The position numbers and the translations under genes are program-made. Of a stretch of DNA of 64,000 bases, positions 7,146 through 15,910 are shown piece after piece. This DNA comes from an uncultured Draconibacterium sp. (lineage in GTDB: Bacteria > Bacteroidota > Bacteroidia > Bacteroidales > Prolixibacteraceae). The notes under the pieces were generated by a model. That model was not told the DNA's origin, did not search any database, and saw nothing but the letters and a program-made list of their open reading frames with translations. Within the stretch, counting starts at the first letter, position 1. Each line of letters starts with the position of its first letter. The stretch spans positions 1,996,134-2,060,133 of the forward strand of contig NZ_OY781884.1 of the NCBI RefSeq assembly GCF_963677155.1, given 5' to 3'.

Positions 7146-9539
7146 TTAAAACTTAAAAGTGTAACTAACAGAAGGGATTAGGGGGAACAAGCTAACTTGT
7201 TTCAAAGCAGGCTTCCTGGTATAATAAAGCCCTCCACTCGGCAATATATTTTCTATTTCTTTACTTCCCCAATACATATAAAATGGATTCTGGCGACTGT
7301 AAGCATTGTAAAGTGCAACTGTCCAGGTTCGAACCCCGCGTTTTTTTTGCTTATGGAAATTCATACTAAAATCGAGGCGATGATACGAAGGCATCCGGTA
7401 ACTGTTTCGGCCCCCGTAATAGGTAATCCCTCCTTCGGCAGGATAACGACTTGGGCCGGGAAGCATTGCGGAATATTTCTGTGTTCCGAGAGTTGTTGCA
7501 TTTCCGGTTCCGTAAACCCAGGCTAAACCAATATCGAATTTTTTACTGAATTCGTGGTTCAAAACAAGATTTATATCGTGTCTGCGGTCGTATTTTGCAG
7601 GAAAGGTTTCGCCAAAATTCAGGTTGTCGAATTTACGGTTTGACCACGATAATGTATACCCCAGCCATCCGGTAGTTTTTCCGGTTTTCTTTTCCAGCAT
7701 AAACTCGGCGCCATACGACCAGCCTTTCCCTGTTTCAATTTTGCTTTCCCAACCTTCGCCAACTCCCGAAAATGTAGCTCCGGGTTTATATTCAATCAGG
7801 TTATCCATTTTTTTGTAAAAAGCTTCAACAGAAAGTTCATAACCTTTATCATGTTTATAAGCTGCCCCCAAGGCCCACTGATGCGAATTCTGAGGTTTTA
7901 CATTCTGCGTTGTGGGTAGCCACAAATCGGTGGGTAAACTTATGGTTGCTGAACTTAACAAATGAATATACTGGCTCATTTTTGCATAAGAAGCTTTTAC
8001 TGACAACTTATCGGAAACCAGATAACGCAAAGCCAGGCGTGGCTGAAACGACGTGTAATTGGTATTTTCAACATTAAACCACGAAAAGTGCAGCCCAATA
8101 TTTGCATTTAAGCGCGAGGTTATGTTCCAGCTGTCTTCCACATAAGCATCAAACTCGTTTGCCGCAATGTTTTGGTTTCCGTATGTAGTATCCTGATTCA
8201 TTTGATATTCATCTTCGTCAACGATTGTTTTTTCGTGATTTACCCCCGGTTTAAAAGTATGCCAGGTATTTGATGCCCCAAATTTTAACGAGTGATTTGC
8301 TGTGGGATAGAAATCAAAATCTACTTTAGCGGTAAAATCGTTTATACCCGACGTATAACGAAAATAATCTTTGTTATAATCGTCGCGTTCCTTGTATTCA
8401 GAATCACTCTCCACATCAAAATTATATTTGCTGTAGGTTAATGTTGCATTGCTAAACAATTTTGAGCCGAAAACATGATTCCAACGTAAAGCAGAAGTAA
8501 TGTTCCCCCAGCCAAGATTATCATTGTACTTATCGTAATAATCGGTATCGCCGGAGGTAGATTTCTCTTTATCATAAGCCTTATCCTTACCTCTATACAT
8601 CGACAGAAACAAGCGATCACTATCGGAGAACTTATGATTAATTTTAGCATTTAAATCATAAAAATAGTACCCGGCATTATATGAATCGTCGTCGTTGTTT
8701 TTATTAGCCAATTTAATAAACGGCTGGGCCAATAAATCCACATATGTTCTTCGGCCGGAAACAATAAAAGCAGTCTTTCCTTTATTTATTGGGCCTTCGA
8801 ACGAAAAACGTGACGAAATAAGGCCTACCGAAAACTCGCCTTTAAATTCCTGATCGTTTCCTTCTTTCATTCGAATATCGACCACCGACGATAGTCGCCC
8901 GCCAAAACGTGCCGGAAAACCTCCTTTGTAAAGATTTACTGTTTTTACTGCGTTGGAATTAAACACCGAAAAGAATCCGAACAAATGACTGGCATTGTAT
9001 ACGGGAACTCCATCGAGCAAGAACAGATTTTGATCGGCTCCACCTCCACGAACATAAATTCCGCTGGTGCCTTCTGTTCCGGCCTGAACACCCGGCAACA
9101 GCTGAATGACCTTTAAAACATCGGGCTCTCCAAGTAAAACAGGAAGTTTCTCAATACGCTCGGTCGGGAGCTCAATCAAACTCATTTGGGTACGTTCAAC
9201 ATTCGATTTCGTGGCATGAACAGTAATTTCATCAAGGTCGCCCATTTGCTTTAGCTTGATATTTATTACAGTATCCTTCCGTAGGTTAAGATTGATTGTT
9301 TGTTTGTTGTAACTGACAAACGAAAACTGCAAACTTTGTTGCCCGGGCGGAAGCGTAAGGCTGTAAAATCCATAAACATTGCTAACGGTACCTTTCTTTT
9401 TTAAGGTCTCATAAATATTTGCATTAATAAGCGATTCGCCGGAAGCCACATCGGTAACATATCCACTAATTGTAACTTCCTGGGCGCACACAAACACAGT
9501 ACTGCACAATAGTGCGAAACAGAGGTAAAATGGTTTCAT
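7146..9539 (-). CDS. TonB-dependent outer-membrane receptor
   Basis: 797 residues: signal peptide, CarboxypepD_reg-like domain (~22-100; TISGYVTDVASGESLINANI), plug (~115-225) with GIYVRGGGADQNLFLLDGVP and FGGRLSSVVDIRMKEG, then a 22-strand barrel ending SLFPLIPSVSYTFKF, the terminal aromatic expected for outer-membrane proteins. It leads a two-gene operon with the DUF4249 lipoprotein. Such pairs import an unidentified ligand with TonB energy. No SusC-type (SusD) partner is present. Confidence 0.92.
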   Translation of the reverse strand: MKPFYLCFALLCSTVFVCAQEVTISGYVTDVASGESLINANIYETLKKKGTVSNVYGFYSLTLPPGQQSLQFSFVSYNKQTINLNLRKDTVINIKLKQMGDLDEITVHATKSNVERTQMSLIELPTERIEKLPVLLGEPDVLKVIQLLPGVQAGTEGTSGIYVRGGGADQNLFLLDGVPVYNASHLFGFFSVFNSNAVKTVNLYKGGFPARFGGRLSSVVDIRMKEGNDQEFKGEFSVGLISSRFSFEGPINKGKTAFIVSGRRTYVDLLAQPFIKLANKNNDDDSYNAGYYFYDLNAKINHKFSDSDRLFLSMYRGKDKAYDKEKSTSGDTDYYDKYNDNLGWGNITSALRWNHVFGSKLFSNATLTYSKYNFDVESDSEYKERDDYNKDYFRYTSGINDFTAKVDFDFYPTANHSLKFGASNTWHTFKPGVNHEKTIVDEDEYQMNQDTTYGNQNIAANEFDAYVEDSWNITSRLNANIGLHFSWFNVENTNYTSFQPRLALRYLVSDKLSVKASYAKMSQYIHLLSSATISLPTDLWLPTTQNVKPQNSHQWALGAAYKHDKGYELSVEAFYKKMDNLIEYKPGATFSGVGEGWESKIETGKGWSYGAEFMLEKKTGKTTGWLGYTLSWSNRKFDNLNFGETFPAKYDRRHDINLVLNHEFSKKFDIGLAWVYGTGNATTLGTQKYSAMLPGPSRYPAEGGITYYGGRNSYRMPSYHRLDFSMNFHKQKKRGVRTWTVALYNAYSRQNPFYMYWGSKEIENILPSGGLYYTRKPALKQVSLFPLIPSVSYTFKF

Positions 9540-9564
9540 TGAAGATTGATTTATATTATGGAGC

Positions 9565-9572
9565 CAAAACTA
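9565..9572 (-). promoter_or_regulatory. -7 element for the TonB receptor operon
   Basis: Minus-strand TAGTTTTG matches the Bacteroidota -7 consensus TAnnTTTG, 26 bp before the receptor start codon. An upstream TTTG exists near 9600 but its spacing is longer than usual, so I call only the -7 box. Confidence 0.45.
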
Positions 9573-9744
9573 TACGAATATTATATACATAAAATATAAC
9601 AAACATTAAGTAAGCTAAATAGAAACTAACAAATACTATTAAATGCTAACAGTTGTTAATTGTTGATTAGCATTACCCGATAATCGCATAATCCACTAAC
9701 ATACAGAGTGCTCAGAAAATTTTTTATCGAAAACCCTAAAATTC

Positions 9745-9987
9745 CTACACCGGGCAGCAATTTGAAATTTTCAGGTTAAAAACGGCCGGATTTTCTGCAA
9801 AAACCTGATTCATAGCTTGAGTCAAAGCTTTCATAATCTCAACTAACTCGCCGGTAATTATACTGCTCATTTTGCCAGGCTCCACTTGAATGGTTTGGTT
9901 GTTTGCCAAAAATGACAGAAAAGTATCGACTGGTTTTTCAAAATCGTCACTTAAGGGGTAAAGACTTATTTCAACAGCAACTTGCAT
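9745..9987 (-). CDS. YkoF/MTH1187-family thiamine-binding-like protein
   Basis: 80 residues beginning VAVEISLYPLSDDFEKPVD and containing GKMSSIITGELVEIMKAL, which fit the small ferredoxin-like Thiamin_BP (MTH1187/YkoF) family. Members bind thiamine or related pyrimidines, or are of unknown function. It lies 2 bp downstream of the methyltransferase gene and should be cotranscribed with it. No thiamine pathway genes are nearby. Confidence 0.7.
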   Translation of the reverse strand: MQVAVEISLYPLSDDFEKPVDTFLSFLANNQTIQVEPGKMSSIITGELVEIMKALTQAMNQVFAENPAVFNLKISNCCPV

Positions 9988-9989
9988 GG

Positions 9990-10634
9990 CTATTTGTTTT
10001 TCTGAACCAGCGCAACTATAAAAGCCGGTTCGTGATTATCTTTCTCAGCAGTTCGGTCCATCACCTTAAAATCGGGAGCAAAATGCACTCCTGACGTAAG
10101 CTCCGGCGTTCCGAACTTCAGTAAATCTTTCTCTAAACTTTCAGGAACGTAGAATGCTGCATTTTTGAATACCGGATCGTTAGCCGCATTTTTTGCCAGT
10201 TGCGAGTTTCCATTCAGGCAACCCAATAATAAATATCCTCCCGGTTTTAAAACACGATAGATTTCGTTCAACACCACTTCTTTGCTGTTTACAAACTCCA
10301 TCATTGTTACCGTAGCTACTACATCAAAACCTTCGTTTTTAAAAGGCAGTTCTCCGGCATCGGCTTTTAGTATCTCGGCATCCATATTTTTCTCAATAGC
10401 CTGATGCAACATCGCATCCGAAATATCAGTGGCAATAACATCAAACCCTGTGCTTACAAACAGCTCTGTCCAGTGACCAGTTCCGCAACCCAGTTCCAGC
10501 ATCTTCCCTTTTGGCACTTTTTTCAGCGCATTGATAATAAGCTCTTCTTCTATCGTATCAATTTCTTTTCCTTCCGGAGTTTGATAATAAGCGTCGTAGG
10601 CTCCTGCTATTTCTTCTTTTATAAATACGTTCAT
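9990..10634 (-). CDS. Class I SAM-dependent methyltransferase
   Basis: 214 residues. Motif I MLELGCGTGHWTELF (~45-59), motif II VIATDISDAML, the acidic LKADAGELPF loop and motif post-II DVVATVTMMEFV, with EIYRVLKPGGYLLLG, identify a Methyltransf_11/UbiE-type Rossmann methyltransferase. No substrate-specific domain is visible. It is probably cotranscribed with the downstream YkoF-like gene. A PhnA-gene terminator lies just upstream. Confidence 0.85.
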   Translation of the reverse strand: MNVFIKEEIAGAYDAYYQTPEGKEIDTIEEELIINALKKVPKGKMLELGCGTGHWTELFVSTGFDVIATDISDAMLHQAIEKNMDAEILKADAGELPFKNEGFDVVATVTMMEFVNSKEVVLNEIYRVLKPGGYLLLGCLNGNSQLAKNAANDPVFKNAAFYVPESLEKDLLKFGTPELTSGVHFAPDFKVMDRTAEKDNHEPAFIVALVQKNK

Positions 10635-10670
10635 CGTTATCAGTTTTGGCTATCACACCTCTAAAACAAA

Positions 10671-10709
10671 GATGCCACCTTTCTACATAACGTAAATAAA
10701 GGTGGCATC
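10671..10709 (-). terminator. Terminator of the phnA transcript
   Basis: A 12-bp perfect stem, GATGCCACCTTT (10671-10682) with AAAGGTGGCATC (10698-10709) and a 15-nt loop. A T-rich tail follows on the minus strand. It sits 25 bp past the phnA stop. Confidence 0.8.
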
Positions 10710-10733
10710 TTTTCTTATAAGTGAAAGTTCTTT

Positions 10734-11309
10734 CTAATTCTTCTTTACATACTGCGTAAGAATAACAATCTGCTGTCCATTCACTTTTCCTTCAATTTGT
10801 TCGGGATTATCGTGTACCAGCGAAATATTACGAACGGCAGTACCACGCTTGGCAGTAAAACCGCCACCTTTTACATTCAGGTCTTTTATCAATACAACCG
10901 TATCGCCGGCCTGTAAAACAGCGCCGTTACTATCAAGGTGTTTTACCACATCATCCGGATCAATTCCTTCGCCGGTTGCCTCTGCCCACTCCTTTGTTTC
11001 TTCGTCGAGATAAAGCATATCCAGCAGATCTTGTGGCCAGCCTTCAGCTTTTAGTCGGTTTAACATTCGCCAGGCCATTACCTGAACGGCAGGAACAGTA
11101 CTCCACATACTATCGTTCAAACAACGCCAGTGATTGGCATCCATCGTCTCCGGGTCATTGATCTGACCTGAGCAGGTTGCACAAATATAAATACTGTCTT
11201 TTTCGCTTTCCTGTGTTGCCGGCGGTACGGTGTATACGCCCAGGTTATCTTCCGATCCGCATAATTCACAAACCGAAGTGCGTTTTTGCAATTCTCTTTC
11301 TATACTCAT
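10734..11309 (-). CDS. PhnA-family zinc-ribbon protein
   Basis: 191 residues from the ATG at 11309 (the frame extends upstream into a repeat). The N-terminal zinc ribbon CELCG...CATCSG (~12-45) is followed by a helical linker and a C-terminal SH3-like PhnA domain: LQAGDTVVLIKDLNVKGGGF, KRGTAVRNI, GKVNGQQIVILTQYVKK. PhnA was named from the E. coli phn region but is not needed for phosphonate breakdown; its role is unsettled. Monocistronic, with its own terminator. Confidence 0.88.
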   Translation of the reverse strand: MSIERELQKRTSVCELCGSEDNLGVYTVPPATQESEKDSIYICATCSGQINDPETMDANHWRCLNDSMWSTVPAVQVMAWRMLNRLKAEGWPQDLLDMLYLDEETKEWAEATGEGIDPDDVVKHLDSNGAVLQAGDTVVLIKDLNVKGGGFTAKRGTAVRNISLVHDNPEQIEGKVNGQQIVILTQYVKKN

Positions 11310-11321
11310 TTTGATTGTTCT

Positions 11322-11400
11322 TGTCATTTCGAAGGAAGTATAACTGAGAAATCTTTTACATTAAGAGTCAGATTTCTCCTCCTTCGTCGTCGGAATGACA
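11322..11400. repeat. Palindromic intergenic repeat (REP-like)
   Basis: A nested inverted repeat: outer arms TGTCATTTCGAAGGA (11322-11336) and CCTTCGTCGTCGGAATGACA (11381-11400, partly complementary), inner arms GAGAAATCT (11346-11354) and AGATTTCTC (11370-11378). The arm sequence resembles repeats I know from intergenic regions of many Bacteroidota genomes. It lies between trpS and phnA and may act as a terminator or mRNA stabiliser. Confidence 0.65.
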
Positions 11401-11418
11401 ATTTATTTAATATTCTTC

Positions 11419-12420
11419 CTAAAACAGTTTCCTAAATCCGATTACATCCTTCACTTCCTGCAAAGTTTTTACGGCTGATTCGCGGGCTTTTTCGGCACCC
11501 ATTTTAGCCACTTTTGCCAGATAAACATCGTCTTGCAGTATTTCGATTATACGTTCGCGAATCGGCGATGTATAGGCAATAATATCTTCGGCTAATTGTT
11601 TTTTCAGATCGCCGTAACGGATTTCACATTTGTTGTACAACTCATCGAAATGCGCCACAGTATCAGGCGCAGAAACGATATCAAGCAGCGTAAATAAGTT
11701 CTGAATGGCTTCAGGTTTTTCCTGGTTCATTTCTGTTGGGCCCGAATCGGTAACGGCACGCATTACTTTTTTGCGGATTGATTTTGGATCTTCATAAAGG
11801 TTAATAGCATTGCCTTCTGATTTTCCCATTTTACCGCTGCCATCCAATCCGGGAACTTTAATCATATCGCCGCCACCAAAAGTATACGGACGTGGAATTG
11901 GAAATACCTCGGATTTGTACATCCGGTTAAAACGTTTGGCAAATTTACGTGCCATTTCCAGGTTTTGCTCCTGATCTTTTCCAACCGGTACAAAATGTGC
12001 TTTATGAATGATGATATCCGAAGCCATTAATACCGGATAAGTAAGCAGTCCGGCATTTACGTTGTCCGGATTCTGACGTGCTTTATCTTTAAACGACGTT
12101 GTACGTTCCAGTTCGCCCAAATAGGCATTCATATTTAATAACGCATACAATTCCGAAACCTCAGGAACATCGCTCTGAATGAATATTGTTGATTTTTCAG
12201 GATCAATTCCGCAAGCCAAATATTCGGCCAGTACCTGGCGCACACCCGATTGTAAATTCTCAGGTGTTGGGTGCGTAGTCAACGAGTGAATATCAGCAAT
12301 AAAAAAGTAGCAGTTAAAATCGTCCTGCATTTTTAAGAAGTTTTGCACGGCTCCAAAATAGTTTCCAAGGTGCAAATATCCTGTCGGGCGTATACCACTA
12401 ACAACTGTCGGTTTATTCAT
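11419..12420 (-). CDS. trpS: Tryptophanyl-tRNA synthetase
   Basis: 333 residues from ATG 12420. Class I signatures: TGYLHLGNY (the HIGH equivalent, ~13-21) and GSGKMGKSEGN (the KMSKS equivalent, ~195-205); also GIRPTG at the start and FKDKARQNPDNVNAG. Charges tRNA-Trp in the cytoplasm. Length is normal. The trpB2 gene and its tryptophan-codon leader lie about 0.8 kb away on the other strand, so two tryptophan genes are neighbours, though not one operon. Confidence 0.96.
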   Translation of the reverse strand: MNKPTVVSGIRPTGYLHLGNYFGAVQNFLKMQDDFNCYFFIADIHSLTTHPTPENLQSGVRQVLAEYLACGIDPEKSTIFIQSDVPEVSELYALLNMNAYLGELERTTSFKDKARQNPDNVNAGLLTYPVLMASDIIIHKAHFVPVGKDQEQNLEMARKFAKRFNRMYKSEVFPIPRPYTFGGGDMIKVPGLDGSGKMGKSEGNAINLYEDPKSIRKKVMRAVTDSGPTEMNQEKPEAIQNLFTLLDIVSAPDTVAHFDELYNKCEIRYGDLKKQLAEDIIAYTSPIRERIIEILQDDVYLAKVAKMGAEKARESAVKTLQEVKDVIGFRKLF

Positions 12421-12622
12421 ATTAAAAAATTTAGTTGGAAGACCGAAGACGGAAGATCGAAGCAATCAACCAAACATCTAACCCAAAATATTCGGGCTCG
12501 ACTTCCCATAAAATCTATCTGATTTTTAAGTGAGTGCAAAAATAGAGATTCACACGGAAAGTAAAAAAATAAAATTCGCTATGGATAAAAAATTAATACT
12601 GTAAAGACTGTCTTAGTGAAAA

Positions 12623-13096
12623 TCAGGAATCGATAAGGTCAGAAATCTGCGCATTGGTGCAGGCAATTAAATCTTTTGGATTGATTTTTATCTGCATACC
12701 TCGTTTCCCGGCACTCACATAAATAAATTCGAAATTCAAACAGGTTTCGTGAATAAAAATCGGATACGATTTTTTCATTCCCATTGGCGAACAAGCACCA
12801 CGAATATAGCCGGTGAGCCCCAGCAGTTCTTTCATCAGCACCATTTCCACGCTTTTATTCCCCGATATTTTTGCAGCCTTTTTCAGGTTTAATTCGTCAG
12901 CTCCGGGAATAACAGCAACAAACACACCCGTTTTATTGCCTCTTAGAACCAGGGTTTTAAATACCTGCTCTACATTCTGTCCCAACGATTCGGCAACATG
13001 TGTCGCACTCAAATCCGCCTCATCAACGTGGTATTCAACCAGGTCGTATGCTATTCTTTTGCTGTCGAGTAAACGGGCAGCGTTTGTTTTCTTCAT
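12623..13096 (-). CDS. ybaK: YbaK/EbsC-type aminoacyl-tRNA deacylase
   Basis: 157 residues from ATG 13096, chosen because the family starts at this point (KKTNAARLLDSKRIAYDLVEY). Key features are VFKTLVLRGNKTG (with the conserved Lys), AVIPGADELNLKKAAK and GYIRGACSPMGMKK (the GxxSP loop). Proteins of this group hydrolyse Cys-tRNA(Pro) or related mischarged species. It lies between trpS and the trpB2 leader, divergent from trpB2. Confidence 0.92.
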   Translation of the reverse strand: MKKTNAARLLDSKRIAYDLVEYHVDEADLSATHVAESLGQNVEQVFKTLVLRGNKTGVFVAVIPGADELNLKKAAKISGNKSVEMVLMKELLGLTGYIRGACSPMGMKKSYPIFIHETCLNFEFIYVSAGKRGMQIKINPKDLIACTNAQISDLIDS

Positions 13097-13232
13097 CGTG
13101 AAATAATTTGAGCACAAAAGTTGAAAATTTTGGTCGATTGACCAAGTAAAAATCATCACATTAACCCGGATATTTCTGTCGGTTTGCAAAGGTTAATGCA
13201 TCTGAAATATTTTTTCAAAAAGAAATATTAAT

Positions 13233-13240
13233 TAGCTTTA
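13233..13240 (+). promoter_or_regulatory. Candidate -7 box for the trpB2 leader transcript
   Basis: TAGCTTTA differs from TAnnTTTG at the last base. It would put the transcript start near 13247, about 13 nt before the leader peptide ATG. Tentative. Confidence 0.35.
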
Positions 13241-13259
13241 CGTACTGACTTATAAAGAG

Positions 13260-13376
13260 ATGTACAGAAATAACATATACGGAAAAGAATGGCACTGGCG
13301 TAACGTGAAAAGGGAAACACGGAATGTTGCGTATTTTTTCTGTTATAAACTGAAAAGGGATTTGTCGTATTCGTAG
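13260..13376 (+). CDS. Putative Trp-codon leader peptide of trpB2
   Basis: A 38-codon frame, ATG at 13260 after AAAGAG, stop TAG at 13374-13376. It has two Trp codons one residue apart (W11-H-W13, 13290-13298), a high density for a 38-residue peptide. It lies directly before trpB2 and ends in the loop of a terminator hairpin. The peptide itself resembles no protein domain. I read it as a sensor of Trp-tRNA supply that sets folding of the RNA at 13300-13398. Confidence 0.65.
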   Translation: MYRNNIYGKEWHWRNVKRETRNVAYFFCYKLKRDLSYS

Positions 13377-13398
13377 GGCAAGTCCCTTTTTGTGTTAC
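13300..13398 (+). promoter_or_regulatory. Mutually exclusive RNA hairpins: trpB2 attenuator
   Basis: Terminator: GAAAAGGGATTTG (13352-13364) pairs with CAAGTCCCTTTTT (13379-13391), 13 bp with wobbles, ending in a T-run. Antiterminator: TTTTCTGTT (13336-13344) pairs with AACTGAAAA (13348-13356), one T-T mismatch and a 3-nt loop, using the terminator's 5' arm. Protector: GTAACGTGAAAA (13300-13311), just 3' of the Trp codons, pairs with TTTTCTGTTAT (13336-13346) with one bulge. A ribosome held at the Trp codons would hide the protector and free the antiterminator. The protector region extended to 13315 can also pair with 13383-13398 over 16 positions. Confidence 0.6.
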
Positions 13399-13434
13399 TG
13401 ACAGGCAATTAATTATCAACCTAAAAAATAGATC

Positions 13435-14811
13435 ATGACTAGACAAAAAAAGATTTTTCTCGAAGAATCGGAAATGCCCAAACAATGGTACAACCTGGCT
13501 CCCGATCTTCTATCGCCGTTGAACCCACCACTTGGACCGGACGGAAATCCTGTGGGGCCTGAGATGTTGGCTCCTGTTTTCCCGATGAATTTGATAGAAC
13601 AGGAAGTAAGTCAGGAACGATGGATTGATATTCCTGAAGGGATTCGTGAAATTCTGGTGCAATGGAGACCAAGTCCACTTATTCGGGCTTACGAACTGGA
13701 AGCAGCGCTCGGAACTCCGGCAAAGATCTATTATAAAAACGAAGGTGTTTCGCCGGCCGGAAGTCATAAACCCAATACCGCCGTGGCACAAGCCTGGTAC
13801 AACAAAGAGTTTGGTATTAAAAAACTAACTACTGAAACCGGTGCCGGTCAGTGGGGATCGGCCCTATCGTATGCCTGTGCACAATTGGGCGGCATTGAAT
13901 GTAAAGTTTTTATGGTGCGTGTAAGTTTCGATCAGAAACCTTTTCGTAAAATGATGATGGAAACCTGGGGCGGCAACTGTATTGCAAGTCCAAGTACCGA
14001 AACACAAGCCGGTCGCGATATTCTAGCACAGTTTCCTGATACACCGGGAAGCTTGGGGATTGCTATTTCAGAAGCTGTTGAAGCTGCAGTTACCGATCCA
14101 ACAGGCGGAACCCGTTATTCATTGGGATCGGTGTTAAATCACGTAATGTTGCACCAGACTATAATTGGCTTGGAAGCGAAAAAACAGCTGGCTAAAGTGG
14201 GTATTAAGAACCCTGATGTAGTTATTGCCTGCTGTGGTGGAGGTAGTAACTTCGCCGGACTTTCGTTCCCGTTTATGTACGAAAAAATACATGGCGCCGA
14301 CATTCAAATTATCGGAGCAGAGCCATCGAGCTGCCCAACTTTAACAAAAGCACCCTTTATTTACGATAACGGCGATGTGGCACAAATGACACCGCTTTTG
14401 GCGATGAACAGCCTTGGTCACAACTTTATTCCGGCACCAATCCACGCCGGTGGATTACGCTACCATGGCATAGCGCCACTTGTAAGTGCTGCCTTAAAAG
14501 ATGGTTTAATGGACGCAATTGCCGTTCACCAAAGCGAATGTTTCGGGGCCGGATTATTGTTTGCCAAGACCGAAGGTATTATTCCTGCTCCGGAAACAAC
14601 ACACGCCATTGCCGCTACCATCCGCGAGGCTAAAAAAGCCAAAGAAGAAGGAAAAGAAAAAACAATCCTGTTCAACTTCAGTGGTCATGGTTTGATGGAC
14701 CTTGTTGGTTACAACAAATACATAGGTGGCGAATTACACGATTACGAATATCCGGAATCGGAAATTGCCGCTAACCTGAAAAAACTGGAAGGTTATCCAT
14801 TACCAAAATAA
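13435..14811 (+). CDS. trpB2: TrpB2-type tryptophan synthase beta subunit
   Basis: 458 residues, longer than classical TrpB (~400) because of an N-terminal extension ([23 protein letters not shown]), typical of the TrpB2 group. PLP Lys is K112 in AGSHKPNTA; the phosphate-binding loop is [11 protein letters not shown] (~264-274). It should join indole and serine to make tryptophan. TrpB2 often lacks a TrpA partner, and none is present here. It is monocistronic, preceded by a Trp-codon leader and attenuator and followed by a terminator. Starts at ATG 13435. Confidence 0.93.
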   Translation: MTRQKKIFLEESEMPKQWYNLAPDLLSPLNPPLGPDGNPVGPEMLAPVFPMNLIEQEVSQERWIDIPEGIREILVQWRPSPLIRAYELEAALGTPAKIYYKNEGVSPAGSHKPNTAVAQAWYNKEFGIKKLTTETGAGQWGSALSYACAQLGGIECKVFMVRVSFDQKPFRKMMMETWGGNCIASPSTETQAGRDILAQFPDTPGSLGIAISEAVEAAVTDPTGGTRYSLGSVLNHVMLHQTIIGLEAKKQLAKVGIKNPDVVIACCGGGSNFAGLSFPFMYEKIHGADIQIIGAEPSSCPTLTKAPFIYDNGDVAQMTPLLAMNSLGHNFIPAPIHAGGLRYHGIAPLVSAALKDGLMDAIAVHQSECFGAGLLFAKTEGIIPAPETTHAIAATIREAKKAKEEGKEKTILFNFSGHGLMDLVGYNKYIGGELHDYEYPESEIAANLKKLEGYPLPK

Positions 14812-14823
14812 GAATATTGGAAT

Positions 14824-14853
14824 AGCGCGCTGCTGTTTTGTAGTGCGCTTTTT
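14824..14853 (+). terminator. Terminator after trpB2
   Basis: A 10-bp stem, AGCGCGCTGC (14824-14833) with GTAGTGCGCT (14840-14849), two wobbles, 6-nt loop, followed by TTTTT. It is 12 bp past the trpB2 stop and faces the convergent lipoate ligase gene. Confidence 0.85.
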
Positions 14854-14864
14854 CTTTGCTTCTT

Positions 14865-15812
14865 TTAAAAGAAAGCGTAAATCAACTCTTCGTTATCAGT
14901 TCCCAATAAATGGCGAATATCCTCGTAGAAGTGTGATTTACCAAGCAATAAGGCAGATAATTCAGTAGCGTAAGGTTCAACAAAATAATTGCCATGCAGG
15001 TTGGCGTTTACAATCCGGCCTTTCTTTATTTTAAGGAAGATTTCCAGTGTCCGGCCGTCGATTTCCACCTTATTGGTAAAAGTGTATTTTGGCGAGTAGC
15101 CCCAACGCCATTCCCAGGTTGTGAATTTTTCATCAACCAGTTTGTTAATCGCTTTTTCCTCATCAGCTGAAATTGTATAACTTTCTGCTCCTTCTTTTTT
15201 TAGCTGCACTCCAATCAGGAAATCGATAAATTCCTCGATATCCAAATCTTTTTTCAGGAACGGAGCAATATTAGCCACTTTGCTTCGGTTCGATTGCACC
15301 GCTTTGCTGGTGTATTTTCCGGGGATAACCTTTATGCTATTTCCCAGATTTTCCAGATCGGAGTTAAACAACAAGGTACCATGATGCAAGACCCGATTTT
15401 TAAAAACATGCTCTGCATTTCCCGATATCTTTAATCCCTTAATCAGCAAATCGTTTCTCCCTGATGTTGTGGCTTCAATATCCAACTGGGCGAGCGCTTC
15501 CACCACCGGTTCGGTAAACTGTTTAAACGAAATCTCTGCCGGACTTTTTACATTTTTTATAAAAGCAAAATTTACATTTCCGGCATCGTGGAAAACCGTT
15601 CCCCCACCCGAAATTCGACGTGCTACCGTAATGTCATTTTCGCGCACATAGCGGTAATTTACCTCGCCCAACGCGTTTTGGTGTTTGCCAACAACCACCG
15701 TTTTATCGCTTTGCCACAGCATAAAAATATCATCGTCGAAATTCTTTAGCAGGTACTCTTCGGCAGCCAAACAGTAAAAAGGATTGTTGTTTTTAAGATT
15801 AATGCAAAGCAT
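14865..15812 (-). CDS. lplA: Lipoate-protein ligase
   Basis: 315 residues from ATG 15812 (a TTG 24 bp upstream is less likely). Contains the lipoate ligase signature ARRISGGGTVFHDAGNVNFAF (~66-85), GRNDLLIKGLKISGNA with the lipoyl-AMP-contacting Lys, and a C-terminal accessory domain (~250-315). It activates free lipoate with ATP and attaches it to E2/GcvH lysines. Some homologues use octanoate or act as lipoyl relays; no lipA or lipB is near. Confidence 0.92.
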   Translation of the reverse strand: MLCINLKNNNPFYCLAAEEYLLKNFDDDIFMLWQSDKTVVVGKHQNALGEVNYRYVRENDITVARRISGGGTVFHDAGNVNFAFIKNVKSPAEISFKQFTEPVVEALAQLDIEATTSGRNDLLIKGLKISGNAEHVFKNRVLHHGTLLFNSDLENLGNSIKVIPGKYTSKAVQSNRSKVANIAPFLKKDLDIEEFIDFLIGVQLKKEGAESYTISADEEKAINKLVDEKFTTWEWRWGYSPKYTFTNKVEIDGRTLEIFLKIKKGRIVNANLHGNYFVEPYATELSALLLGKSHFYEDIRHLLGTDNEELIYAFF

Positions 15813-15860
15813 CTTTTTTTGTTTTATGTCAGGCAAAAGTACAAAATGCCAGGCATAAAA

Positions 15861-15888
15861 AAACCATCTCTGATAGCAGAGATGGTTT
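15861..15888 (-). terminator. Terminator of the small Pho-linked gene
   Basis: A perfect 12-bp stem, AAACCATCTCTG with CAGAGATGGTTT, 4-nt loop and A-run upstream, which is a T-run on the minus strand. It lies 23 bp past the stop of the gene at 15911-16261. Confidence 0.85.
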
Positions 15889-15910
15889 TCTTTTGATATG
15901 CAGCATATTG

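Noticed and set aside
13228-13485. 85-codon minus-strand frame across the trpB2 leader
   Set aside because: Antisense to the leader and terminator, no family features; starts inside trpB2.
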